28,395 nucleotides of DNA from PBB1 sp043749095 (GTDB lineage: Bacteria; Pseudomonadota; Gammaproteobacteria; Burkholderiales; Burkholderiaceae_C), in contig JAYVEB010000220.1 of the NCBI GenBank assembly GCA_043749095.1, positions 1-28,395 of the forward strand, in the 5' to 3' direction. The notes beneath the pieces were generated by a model. The model was not told where the DNA came from and did not search any database. It worked only from the letters and a program-made list of their open reading frames with translations. Positions 22,687 through 28,395 of this stretch are shown here, one piece after another. Every line of letters starts with the position of its first letter. Position 1 is the stretch's first letter. The position numbers were made by a program, and so were the translations under genes.

Positions 22687-23660
22687 GACCGGCTGCCCTC
22701 GTTCTTGCGCAGTCGGGCCAGCAACAGCTTGGACAACGACAGGATGACGAAGGTGATGAAGAACAGCACCAGTCCGAGGTAGATCAACGAAGCCTGGTGC
22801 AGGCCCTCACCGGCTTCGGCGAATTCATTGGCCAGCGCCGAGGTGATGCTGTTGGCCGCCTCGAACAGCGATAGGCTGTTGAGCTGGTTGAAGTTGCCGA
22901 TCACGAAGGTCACCGCCATCGTCTCGCCGATGGCACGACCGAGGCCCAGCATGATGCCGCCGATGACGCCGGTCTTGGTGTAAGGCAGCACGATCTTGAA
23001 CACCACCTCCCAGGTCGTCGAGCCGAGTGCGTAGGCTGACTCTTTCAGCATCGCGGGAGTGACCTCGAAAACGTCACGCATCACCGAGGCGATGAACGGG
23101 ATGATCATGATCGCGAGGATGATGCCGGCGGACAGGATGCCGATGCCCACCGGTGCGCCCGACACCAGTTCGCGCAGCACCGGCACATTGACCAGCAACT
23201 TCTGCAGCGGCTGCTGGACATAGGTCGACAGCACCGGGCTGAACACCAGCAAGCCCCACATGCCGTAGACGATCGACGGCACCGCCGCCAGCAATTCCAC
23301 GGCGACACCCAGCGGCCGACGCAGCCAGTTCGGCGACAACTCGGTCAGGAACAGCGCGATGCCGAAACTGACCGGCACTGCGATCAGCAGCGCGATGAAC
23401 GACGTCATCAGCGTGCCGTAGATCATCACCAGGCCGCCGAAATTTTCCTGGACCGGGTCCCACTCGCTGCGCCACAGGAAGCTCAGGCCGTACTTGGAGA
23501 TGGCGGGCCAGGCACCCACGACCAAGGAGCCGATGATGCCGACCAACAGCGCCAAGGTCAGCAACGCGGCACCATGTGCCGCGGCCGAAAACACCTTGTC
23601 GATCCACGGGGATGACCGACGCTCCTCCGGAGGTCTGTCCATCGGGTCGGACCGTTCCAT
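22683..23660 (-). CDS. pstC: Phosphate ABC transporter permease PstC
   Basis: Partner permease of PstA, 325 aa from ATG at 23660. In-frame alternatives are GTG at 23702 (14 aa longer) and ATG at 23642; none has a good Shine-Dalgarno. About six transmembrane segments are seen. The EAA loop is SAYALGSTTWEVVFKIVLPY, followed by LGLGRAIGETMAVTFVIGN. The periplasmic loop after the first helix (SKYGLSFLWRSEWDPVQENFGG) is typical of PstC. It is separated from pstS by a gap containing a strong hairpin. Confidence 0.95.
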   Translation of the reverse strand: MERSDPMDRPPEERRSSPWIDKVFSAAAHGAALLTLALLVGIIGSLVVGAWPAISKYGLSFLWRSEWDPVQENFGGLVMIYGTLMTSFIALLIAVPVSFGIALFLTELSPNWLRRPLGVAVELLAAVPSIVYGMWGLLVFSPVLSTYVQQPLQKLLVNVPVLRELVSGAPVGIGILSAGIILAIMIIPFIASVMRDVFEVTPAMLKESAYALGSTTWEVVFKIVLPYTKTGVIGGIMLGLGRAIGETMAVTFVIGNFNQLNSLSLFEAANSITSALANEFAEAGEGLHQASLIYLGLVLFFITFVILSLSKLLLARLRKNEGSRS

Positions 23661-23742
23661 GTTTTTGTTGTCGTAGGGAAACGCGAGAAGTGTAGCGGCC
23701 ACGATCTCTCCAGCTTACGGAAGCACGCTGCAGCTCGGTAGG

Positions 23743-23773
23743 CCGACCGACAGCAAGGTCTGTTGTCGGTCGG
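23743..23773 (-). promoter_or_regulatory. Hairpin between pstS and pstC (mRNA stabiliser or attenuator)
   Basis: CCGACCGACA (23743-23752) and TGTCGGTCGG (23764-23773) form a perfect 10-bp stem with an 11-nt loop, 7 nt after the pstS stop. No T-run follows on the minus strand. Such hairpins between binding-protein and permease genes commonly stabilise the upstream message or reduce read-through. That role is inference here. Confidence 0.6.
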
Positions 23774-23779
23774 ATGCCA

Positions 23780-24817
23780 TCACTTGTAGGCGATCGCCTT
23801 GCCGGCGGGGTCCTTGATTTCAGCCCACTGATTGCGCACCAGCGCCTTGACTGCGTCGGGCAAGGGCACGTATTCCAGATCGGCGGCCATCTTGTCGCCG
23901 CTGCTGTAGCCCCATTCGAAGAACTTCAGCGAGTTCGACGCCTGCACCGGCTTGTCCTGCGACTTGTGCATCATGATGAAGGTCGCACCGGTCAGCGGCC
24001 AGGAGTCCTTGCCAGGCTGGTCGGTCAACACCTGGTAGAAGCTCTTATTCCATTCGGCGCCGACCGCAGCGGCCTTGAAATTGACATCGTCGGGGCTGAC
24101 GAAAGCGCCTGCCTGGTTCTTCAGTTGCGTGTACGTCATCTTGTTTTGCTTGACATAGGCGTACTCGACGTAGCCGATGGAATTCGGCAGACGAGAGACG
24201 AAGGCCGCGACGCCTTCATTGCCCTTGCCACCCGCACCGGTCGGCCAGTTCACAGCGGTGCCTTCACCCACTTTGGCCTTCCACTCCGGATTGGTCTTGG
24301 ACAGGTAGTTGGTGAAGATGAAGCTGGTGCCCGAGCCGTCGGCACGCCGCACCACAGAGATGGCCTCATCGGGCAGCGGAACGCCCGGATTCAGCGCGGT
24401 CAGCGCTGCATCATTCCACTTCGTGATCTTGCCGAGGTAGATGTCGCCGAGCACCTGCCCGGTCAGCTTGATCTGCCCCGGAGCGATGCCCTTGATGTTG
24501 ACGACCGGCACCACGCCGCCGATCACCGTGGGGAACTGCACCATGCCGTCCTTGGCAAGATCCTCGTCTTTCAGCGGCATGTCCGACGCGCCGAAATCGA
24601 CGGTCTTGGCGCGAATCTGCTTGATGCCCGCTCCTGACCCGACCGACTGGTAATTGACACGCGCGCCGGTGGCCCTGTTGTAGGCGTCTGCCCATTTCGC
24701 GTAAAGCGGCGCGGGGAAGCTGGCACCCGCCCCAGTGATGTCTTGTGCAACTGACGCACCTGCAGCAGTCATCAATACCATCGAGAGACAAGCAACACGA
24801 TTCAGCGCGAAGGTCAT
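23780..24817 (-). CDS. pstS: Phosphate ABC transporter periplasmic binding protein
   Basis: Binds phosphate in the periplasm for the Pst importer. It is 345 aa from ATG at 24817, supported by AAGG 8 nt upstream; an in-frame extension of 40 codons would cross the promoter. A signal peptide (1 to about 24, cut after ASVA) precedes DITGAGASFPAPLY. Phosphate-contact sequences are visible: GAGASFPAP, SVGSGAGIKQI, DFGASDMPL and RADGSGTSFIF. It is the first gene of the operon, directly behind a PhoB-box-like array. Confidence 0.98.
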   Translation of the reverse strand: MTFALNRVACLSMVLMTAAGASVAQDITGAGASFPAPLYAKWADAYNRATGARVNYQSVGSGAGIKQIRAKTVDFGASDMPLKDEDLAKDGMVQFPTVIGGVVPVVNIKGIAPGQIKLTGQVLGDIYLGKITKWNDAALTALNPGVPLPDEAISVVRRADGSGTSFIFTNYLSKTNPEWKAKVGEGTAVNWPTGAGGKGNEGVAAFVSRLPNSIGYVEYAYVKQNKMTYTQLKNQAGAFVSPDDVNFKAAAVGAEWNKSFYQVLTDQPGKDSWPLTGATFIMMHKSQDKPVQASNSLKFFEWGYSSGDKMAADLEYVPLPDAVKALVRNQWAEIKDPAGKAIAYK

Positions 24818-24867
24818 GGTGTAAGCCTTTCTGGGCCCGCTTTGGGCTATGGACAAAAGTTGACCCG

Positions 24868-24901
24868 ACTGTATGAGCGTTGTATGACAGTGACATGACG
24901 A
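24868..24901 (-). promoter_or_regulatory. PhoB box array and -10 of the pst operon
   Basis: Reading the minus strand, three contiguous 11-bp units start TCGTCAT (24901-24891), CTGTCAT (24890-24880) and CGCTCAT (24879-24869). This matches the PhoB half-site CTGTCAT with its 11-bp period. A TACAGT -10 box (24873-24868) lies 10 nt after the second unit's heptamer, the spacing known for PhoB-activated promoters lacking a normal -35. Transcription would begin near 24861, with a leader of about 45 nt. Confidence 0.75.
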
Positions 24902-24949
24902 TCTCTCAACAAAAAAGTCTGGGGTAGGCGTCCGCACACGCCGACCCTT

Positions 24950-24993
24950 CGCTCAGCGTCTCGTCACATTGAATTCATCGATTCGTCACAAAT
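24950..24993 (+). promoter_or_regulatory. Candidate second PhoB-like site facing the fasciclin gene
   Basis: On the plus strand four 11-bp units follow one another: CGCTCAG (24950), TCGTCAC (24961), AATTCAT (24972) and TCGTCAC (24983) begin them. All have TCA at positions 4-6 of the unit, and two share the octamer TCGTCACA exactly 22 bp apart. A weak -10 (TAAGTT, 25000-25005) is 10 nt after the last heptamer. The similarity to the PhoB half-site is partial, so this is a candidate. Confidence 0.4.
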
Positions 24994-25078
24994 TTCCAAT
25001 AAGTTCAGCAACGGTTTCAGTTCTGCAGCGCGCGTCCGTCACGTTGCCCTTTTCCCGTACAAACGCAGGAGTTACCCG

Positions 25079-25564
25079 ATGAAGATGAGCAAGTTGCTGT
25101 TGAGCAGCACGTTGTTGGCCGTGGCGTTCAGTGGCTGCGCAACGCCACCGGCGCCGATGACGATCAGCGAGACCGCCGCTGCCACCCCGCAGCTGTCAAC
25201 GCTGACGAAATTGATCAACGACGCCGGCTTGACCGAGACGCTGAAGGAGCCTGGGCCCTACACGGTGTTCGCGCCGACCGACGACGCATTCAAGGCCGTG
25301 CCAGCGAAGCCGCTGGATGCGCTGTCCAAGGACAAGGCCTTGTTGATCTCGGTGTTGACATACCACGTGGTCCCCGGGAAAGTGACCTCGGCCGACGTCA
25401 AGAACGGTCCGGTCGCGACGGTACAAGGCGCACCGGTGTCGCTGTACCGCTCCGGTACTTTTGTGACAGTTGAAAATGCGGTGGTCACTACCGCCGACGT
25501 CGACGCCTCGAACGGCGTGATCCACATCATCGACCAGGTACTGATCCCCCCGGTCGAGAAGTGA
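25079..25564 (+). CDS. Small fasciclin (FAS1)-domain lipoprotein
   Basis: A 161-aa secreted protein. A short lysine-containing N-terminus and hydrophobic core end in AFSGC (C20), a lipobox-like site with Phe instead of Leu at -3. A single FAS1 domain follows (about 37-157): LTKLINDAGLTETLKEPGPYTVFAPTDDAF is the H1 region, VLTYHVVPGKV and the terminal GVIHIIDQVLIPP the later conserved parts. AGGAG 7 nt before the ATG fixes the start. FAS1 proteins act in adhesion or surface interactions, but this single-domain type has no defined role. It is divergent from pstS with a 261-bp shared upstream region, so phosphate control is conceivable. Periplasmic or outer-membrane anchoring is inferred. Confidence 0.92.
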   Translation: MKMSKLLLSSTLLAVAFSGCATPPAPMTISETAAATPQLSTLTKLINDAGLTETLKEPGPYTVFAPTDDAFKAVPAKPLDALSKDKALLISVLTYHVVPGKVTSADVKNGPVATVQGAPVSLYRSGTFVTVENAVVTTADVDASNGVIHIIDQVLIPPVEK

Positions 25565-25574
25565 GGTACTGAAG

Positions 25575-25603
25575 CTGGCTCAGACCTCCAAGGTCAGAGC
25601 CAG
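25575..25603. terminator. Interrupted hairpin between the fasciclin gene and glmM 3' ends
   Basis: CTGGCTC (25575-25581) pairs with GAGCCAG (25597-25603). After one A-A mismatch, GACCT (25583-25587) pairs with AGGTC (25591-25595) around a 3-nt loop. It begins 10 nt after the fasciclin stop and covers the glmM stop codon. No T-run is present on either strand, so it could serve both convergent transcripts as a Rho-linked or processing structure. Confidence 0.45.
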
Positions 25604-26911
25604 CCGTTGCGCGCAGCGACTGGCAACCTGATGGTCGCGGGCTTCGACCATCACACGCAACAAAGGCTCGGTACCTGACGAACGGATCAATATGCGTCCC
25701 GAGCCGCCCAGTTCAGCTTCGATCTCGCGCTGCGCGCGCTGCAAAGCAGCGTGCTTCGTCCAGTCCAGCCCTTCACGCAAGCGCACGTTGATCATCACCT
25801 GCGGCAGCAGCGTGACCGGGCGCAATTGATCGGCCAGCGCCACCCCACTGCGGCACACCGCCTGCAGCACCTGCAGCGCACTGATGATGCCGTCGCCGGT
25901 GGTGTGCCGGTCCAGCGCCAGGAGATGGCCGGAGCCTTCTCCCCCGAGGTTCCAACCACGGGCCAGCAGGCCTTCGAGGACATAACGATCGCCGACGCGG
26001 GCACGCACCAGATCGACACCGAGTTGGCGCAGCGCGGACTCCACCGCCAGGTTGGTCATCAAGGTGCCCACCACGCCAGGCACGGCCTGGCCTTGCGCCA
26101 GGCGATCGGCCACCATCACATAGAGCAGTTCATCGCCGTTGTACAAGCGCCCTGCCGCATCGATCAGTTGCAGGCGGTCGGCGTCGCCGTCGAGCGCGAC
26201 ACCGTAATCGGCGCCGTGCTCCTTGACCGCTCGAACCAGTGCCTCTGGCGCCGTGGCGCCGAACCCCGCGTTGATGTTGATGCCGTCCGGGCTGCAGCCG
26301 ATGGCCACGACTTCGGCACCCAGTTCGTGAAACACCGCCGGTGCCACGTGATAGGCCGCACCGTGGGCGGCATCGACGACGATCTTCAATCCCTTGAGCG
26401 ACAACTCGCTGCCAAAGGTGCTCTTGCAGAACTCGATGTAGCGCCCGCGCGCGTCCTCCAGCTTGCGGGCCTTGCCCAGTCCGGCCGAGGCGACCCAATG
26501 CGCAGGCTGGTCGAGCGAGGCCTCGACCAGCGACTCCCACTCATCAGGCAGCTTCTCACCGCGCGCCGAGAAGAACTTGATGCCGTTGTCTGCGAATGGG
26601 TTGTGCGATGCGCTGATGACCACGCCCAGGTTCAACCGCAGGGCACGCGTCAGGTAGGCGATGCCCGGCGTGGGCAGTGGCCCGGTGAGCAGCACATCGA
26701 CGCCCGCCGAAGCAAAGCCGGCTTCCAGCGCCGACTCGATCATGTACCCCGAGATGCGCGTGTCCTTGCCGATCAGCACCGTCGGCTTGGGATCCGAGGC
26801 TTTTAGCACCCGGCCGACCGAATGGCCGAGCCTCAGCATGAAATCCGGCGTGATCGGCGACTGGCCGACGGTGCCGCGGATGCCATCGGTGCCGAAATGA
26901 ACTCTGGTCAT
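25580..26911 (-). CDS. glmM: Phosphoglucosamine mutase
   Basis: Converts glucosamine-6-phosphate to glucosamine-1-phosphate for UDP-GlcNAc synthesis (peptidoglycan and LPS). It is 443 aa. The phospho-serine is S102 in VVISASHNPFADNGIKFF; the Mg site is DGDADR (241-246), the sugar-binding motif EGSGH, and the phosphate-binding motif RSSGTEPLLRVM near the C-terminus. ATG 26911 begins the conserved MTRVHFGTDGIRG; a TTG 10 codons upstream would overlap folP. It starts 13 nt after the folP stop, the common folP-glmM pairing. Confidence 0.97.
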   Translation of the reverse strand: MTRVHFGTDGIRGTVGQSPITPDFMLRLGHSVGRVLKASDPKPTVLIGKDTRISGYMIESALEAGFASAGVDVLLTGPLPTPGIAYLTRALRLNLGVVISASHNPFADNGIKFFSARGEKLPDEWESLVEASLDQPAHWVASAGLGKARKLEDARGRYIEFCKSTFGSELSLKGLKIVVDAAHGAAYHVAPAVFHELGAEVVAIGCSPDGININAGFGATAPEALVRAVKEHGADYGVALDGDADRLQLIDAAGRLYNGDELLYVMVADRLAQGQAVPGVVGTLMTNLAVESALRQLGVDLVRARVGDRYVLEGLLARGWNLGGEGSGHLLALDRHTTGDGIISALQVLQAVCRSGVALADQLRPVTLLPQVMINVRLREGLDWTKHAALQRAQREIEAELGGSGRILIRSSGTEPLLRVMVEARDHQVASRCAQRLALTLEV

Positions 26912-26924
26912 GGTTGCTGGGCTT

Positions 26925-27782
26925 TCATCGCAATTCTTCAAGCGTAGCCGGTGTTATCGGCAACCCCGCCGCGCGCCATACCTTCAATGCATCGACCGTG
27001 GCAGCAACATCGTGAACCCGGACGATGCCGGCACCGTGCAACACTGAGGCTAGGGCCGCCGCCAGGCTGGCGGCCAGGCGGTCACCGACGGTGCGCCCGG
27101 TCAGCGCGCCCAGCGACGACTTGCGCGACCAGCCGACCAGCAACGGGCGACCCAGTCCGAGCAATTCTCGCTGGCGGCGCAGCAATTCGACGTTGTGTTC
27201 GACCGTCTTGCCAAAGCCGATGCCGGGATCGAGCACGAGGCGATCAGCGGCAACGCCCCGGGCCGTCAGTGCATCCACGCGGCCTTGCAGCATCGACCGG
27301 ACATCGGCCACAACATCGATGTAGCAGGCGAGCGACTGCATCGACGGCGGATCGCCCTGCATGTGCATCAGGCAGACACCGCAATTCGCGTGCGCCGCAA
27401 CCAAGTCGAGCGCGCCCGGCGCCTTCAGGGCATGGATGTCGTTGACGATGTCGACACCGAGCGCCAGGGCTTCGGCCATCAAGGCAGGTTTGGTGGTGTC
27501 GATCGACACCGGGTGTCCCATGGCGAGCACTGCTTCAAGCACCGGTAGAACCCGGCGACGCTCTTCTTCCAGCGACACCGGCTCGGCACCCGGCCGGCTC
27601 GACTCGCCGCCGATGTCGAGGATGTCGGCACCCTCGTCGATCAGCCTCCGGCAGTGCTCAATCGTTGCAGCCGAACCGGCGAACTGACCACCGTCCGAGA
27701 AGGAGTCTGGCGTCGTATTGATGACGCCCATGACCCGGGGCACGGACAGATCGATCCGATGGTGGGTGGTTTGCCAGAGCAT
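26925..27782 (-). CDS. folP: Dihydropteroate synthase
   Basis: Joins p-aminobenzoate to dihydropterin pyrophosphate in folate synthesis; the target of sulfonamides. It is 285 aa. Conserved motifs: MGVINTTPDSFSDGG (18-32), DILDIGGESSRPGAEP, SIDTTKP, DIVNDI, LDPGIGFGKTVEHN, LVGWSRKSSLG and the terminal RVHDV. These are all intact and sulfonamide-sensitive in type; no insertion is seen in the resistance-prone loops. The ATG at 27782 has no clear Shine-Dalgarno. It sits between the ftsH terminator and glmM, so it needs read-through or an unseen promoter. Confidence 0.97.
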   Translation of the reverse strand: MLWQTTHHRIDLSVPRVMGVINTTPDSFSDGGQFAGSAATIEHCRRLIDEGADILDIGGESSRPGAEPVSLEEERRRVLPVLEAVLAMGHPVSIDTTKPALMAEALALGVDIVNDIHALKAPGALDLVAAHANCGVCLMHMQGDPPSMQSLACYIDVVADVRSMLQGRVDALTARGVAADRLVLDPGIGFGKTVEHNVELLRRQRELLGLGRPLLVGWSRKSSLGALTGRTVGDRLAASLAAALASVLHGAGIVRVHDVAATVDALKVWRAAGLPITPATLEELR

Positions 27783-27830
27783 GAAATGCAGAAATCGACA
27801 CCGTCAGGCGTCTGAAAAGACAGAGCCAGT

Positions 27831-27855
27831 GAAAACGGGGCCGAAGCCCCGTGAA
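27831..27855 (-). terminator. UUCG-tetraloop terminator after ftsH
   Basis: On the minus strand the stem ACGGGGC (27852-27846) and GCCCCGT (27841-27835) closes a TTCG loop and continues as TTTC, giving a short four-T run including the last stem base. It begins about 20 nt after the ftsH stop. The T-run is short, so termination may be partial, which would let ftsH transcripts reach folP and glmM. On the plus strand a GAAAA follows, so it is not an efficient terminator there. Confidence 0.75.
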
Positions 27856-27873
27856 AAGAGGGTCAACAGCTGG

Positions 27874-28395
27874 TCAGGCGGCAGCCGGTGCGCTGTCCGA
27901 TGACAACGGGGCCTGCGGGCCGCCGTTCGGACGGCTGGACGACGGCGTCCAATCCTTCGGTGTCCGCGGCGGCTTGCCGTTCATGATGTCATCGATCTGG
28001 TCGCTGTCGATGGTTTCCCACTCCAGTAATGCCTTTGCCATCGCGTGCATCTTGTCCTTGTTGTCCTCGATGTGCTTGCGAGCGATGAGGTACTGCTCAT
28101 CGATGATGCGGCGAATCACGCCATCGACTTTGCGCATCGTCTCCTCGGACATCGTGGTCGTCTTCGTCACCGAGCGGCCAAGGAACACCTCACCTTCGTT
28201 CTCGGCATAGACCATCGGGCCCAGTTCATCGGTCATCCCATACCGGGTGACCATGTCTCGGGCAATCGATGTGGCGCGCTCGAAGTCGTTGCTGGCACCA
28301 GTGGTCATCTGATTCATGAACACCTCTTCGGCGATGCGCCCGCCGAACAACACCGAGATCGTCGACAACATCCGTTCCTTGTCGAGGCTGTAACG
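27874..28395 (-). CDS. ftsH: ATP-dependent zinc metalloprotease FtsH, C-terminal part (5' end outside window)
   Basis: Only the last 173 codons are present; the frame runs open to the right edge (RYSLDKERMLSTISVLFGG). The sequence is the C-terminal half of the M41 peptidase domain: GRIAEEVF, then TTGASNDFERAT with the aspartate that completes the zinc site, ARDMVTRYGM and LGPMVYAENEGEVFLGRS. An IDEQYLIARKHIEDNKDKMHAMAKALLEWETID helical region and an unconserved Pro/Ser/Ala tail follow. The transmembrane, AAA+ and HExxH parts lie outside. In the cell it is a hexameric inner-membrane quality-control protease. ftsH-folP-glmM order is typical of beta- and gamma-proteobacteria. Confidence 0.97.
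   Translation of the reverse strand, partial: RYSLDKERMLSTISVLFGGRIAEEVFMNQMTTGASNDFERATSIARDMVTRYGMTDELGPMVYAENEGEVFLGRSVTKTTTMSEETMRKVDGVIRRIIDEQYLIARKHIEDNKDKMHAMAKALLEWETIDSDQIDDIMNGKPPRTPKDWTPSSSRPNGGPQAPLSSDSAPAAA

Noticed and set aside
24411..24896. A 161-codon minus-strand ORF overlapping pstS in another frame
   Set aside because: Out-of-frame reading of the pstS gene and its promoter. PstS has all family motifs.

Overview
The window is chromosomal DNA from a GC-rich betaproteobacterium, most likely order Burkholderiales (a Leptothrix/Rubrivivax/Methylibium-like lineage). The evidence is the gene content and order (addBA divergent from trxA, then rho and a type B L31 gene; pstSCAB-phoU-phoBR; ftsH-folP-glmM), the strong GC bias at third codon positions and the protein sequences. 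Genus is inference only. No rRNA, tRNA or CRISPR array was seen.

Region 1 (1 to about 2540) looks acquired and is visibly less GC-rich than the rest. A minus-strand cassette runs leftwards: a small serine recombinase, a 221-aa protein with a C/H zinc-finger-like N-terminus, a 61-aa ORF overlapping it by 4 nt, and apparently a further gene crossing the left edge. Divergent from the recombinase is a lone membrane-anchored hypothetical protein, followed by a gene-free stretch with nested inverted repeats.

Region 2 (2600 to 14033) starts with glutamate racemase murI. Converging on it is a minus-strand block: addB, addA (TTGA overlap), then two tandem paralogues with a protein-kinase-like domain fused to an HDOD domain. 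The upstream paralogue has lost every catalytic kinase motif (a pseudokinase). The downstream one keeps them and adds a C-terminal GAF domain. This pair is the most unusual system in the window.

Region 3 (14154 to 18104) is plus-strand housekeeping: trxA, rho (with a consensus-like promoter embedded in the trxA stop codon and a C-rich leader), the type B L31 gene with its own promoter and a perfect terminator, and a polytopic GT-C-like membrane protein whose ATG lies directly behind that terminator.

Region 4 (18128 to 24817) is the complete phosphate-starvation operon on the minus strand, pstS-pstC-pstA-pstB-phoU-phoB-phoR. It has a PhoB-box-like array upstream of pstS and a strong hairpin between pstS and pstC that could set the high PstS:permease ratio. 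Divergent from pstS is a small fasciclin-domain lipoprotein gene whose upstream region carries its own 11-bp-phased PhoB-like units, suggesting it may belong to the Pho regulon.

Region 5 (25580 to 28395) is minus-strand: ftsH (C-terminal part only), a UUCG-loop terminator, folP and glmM.
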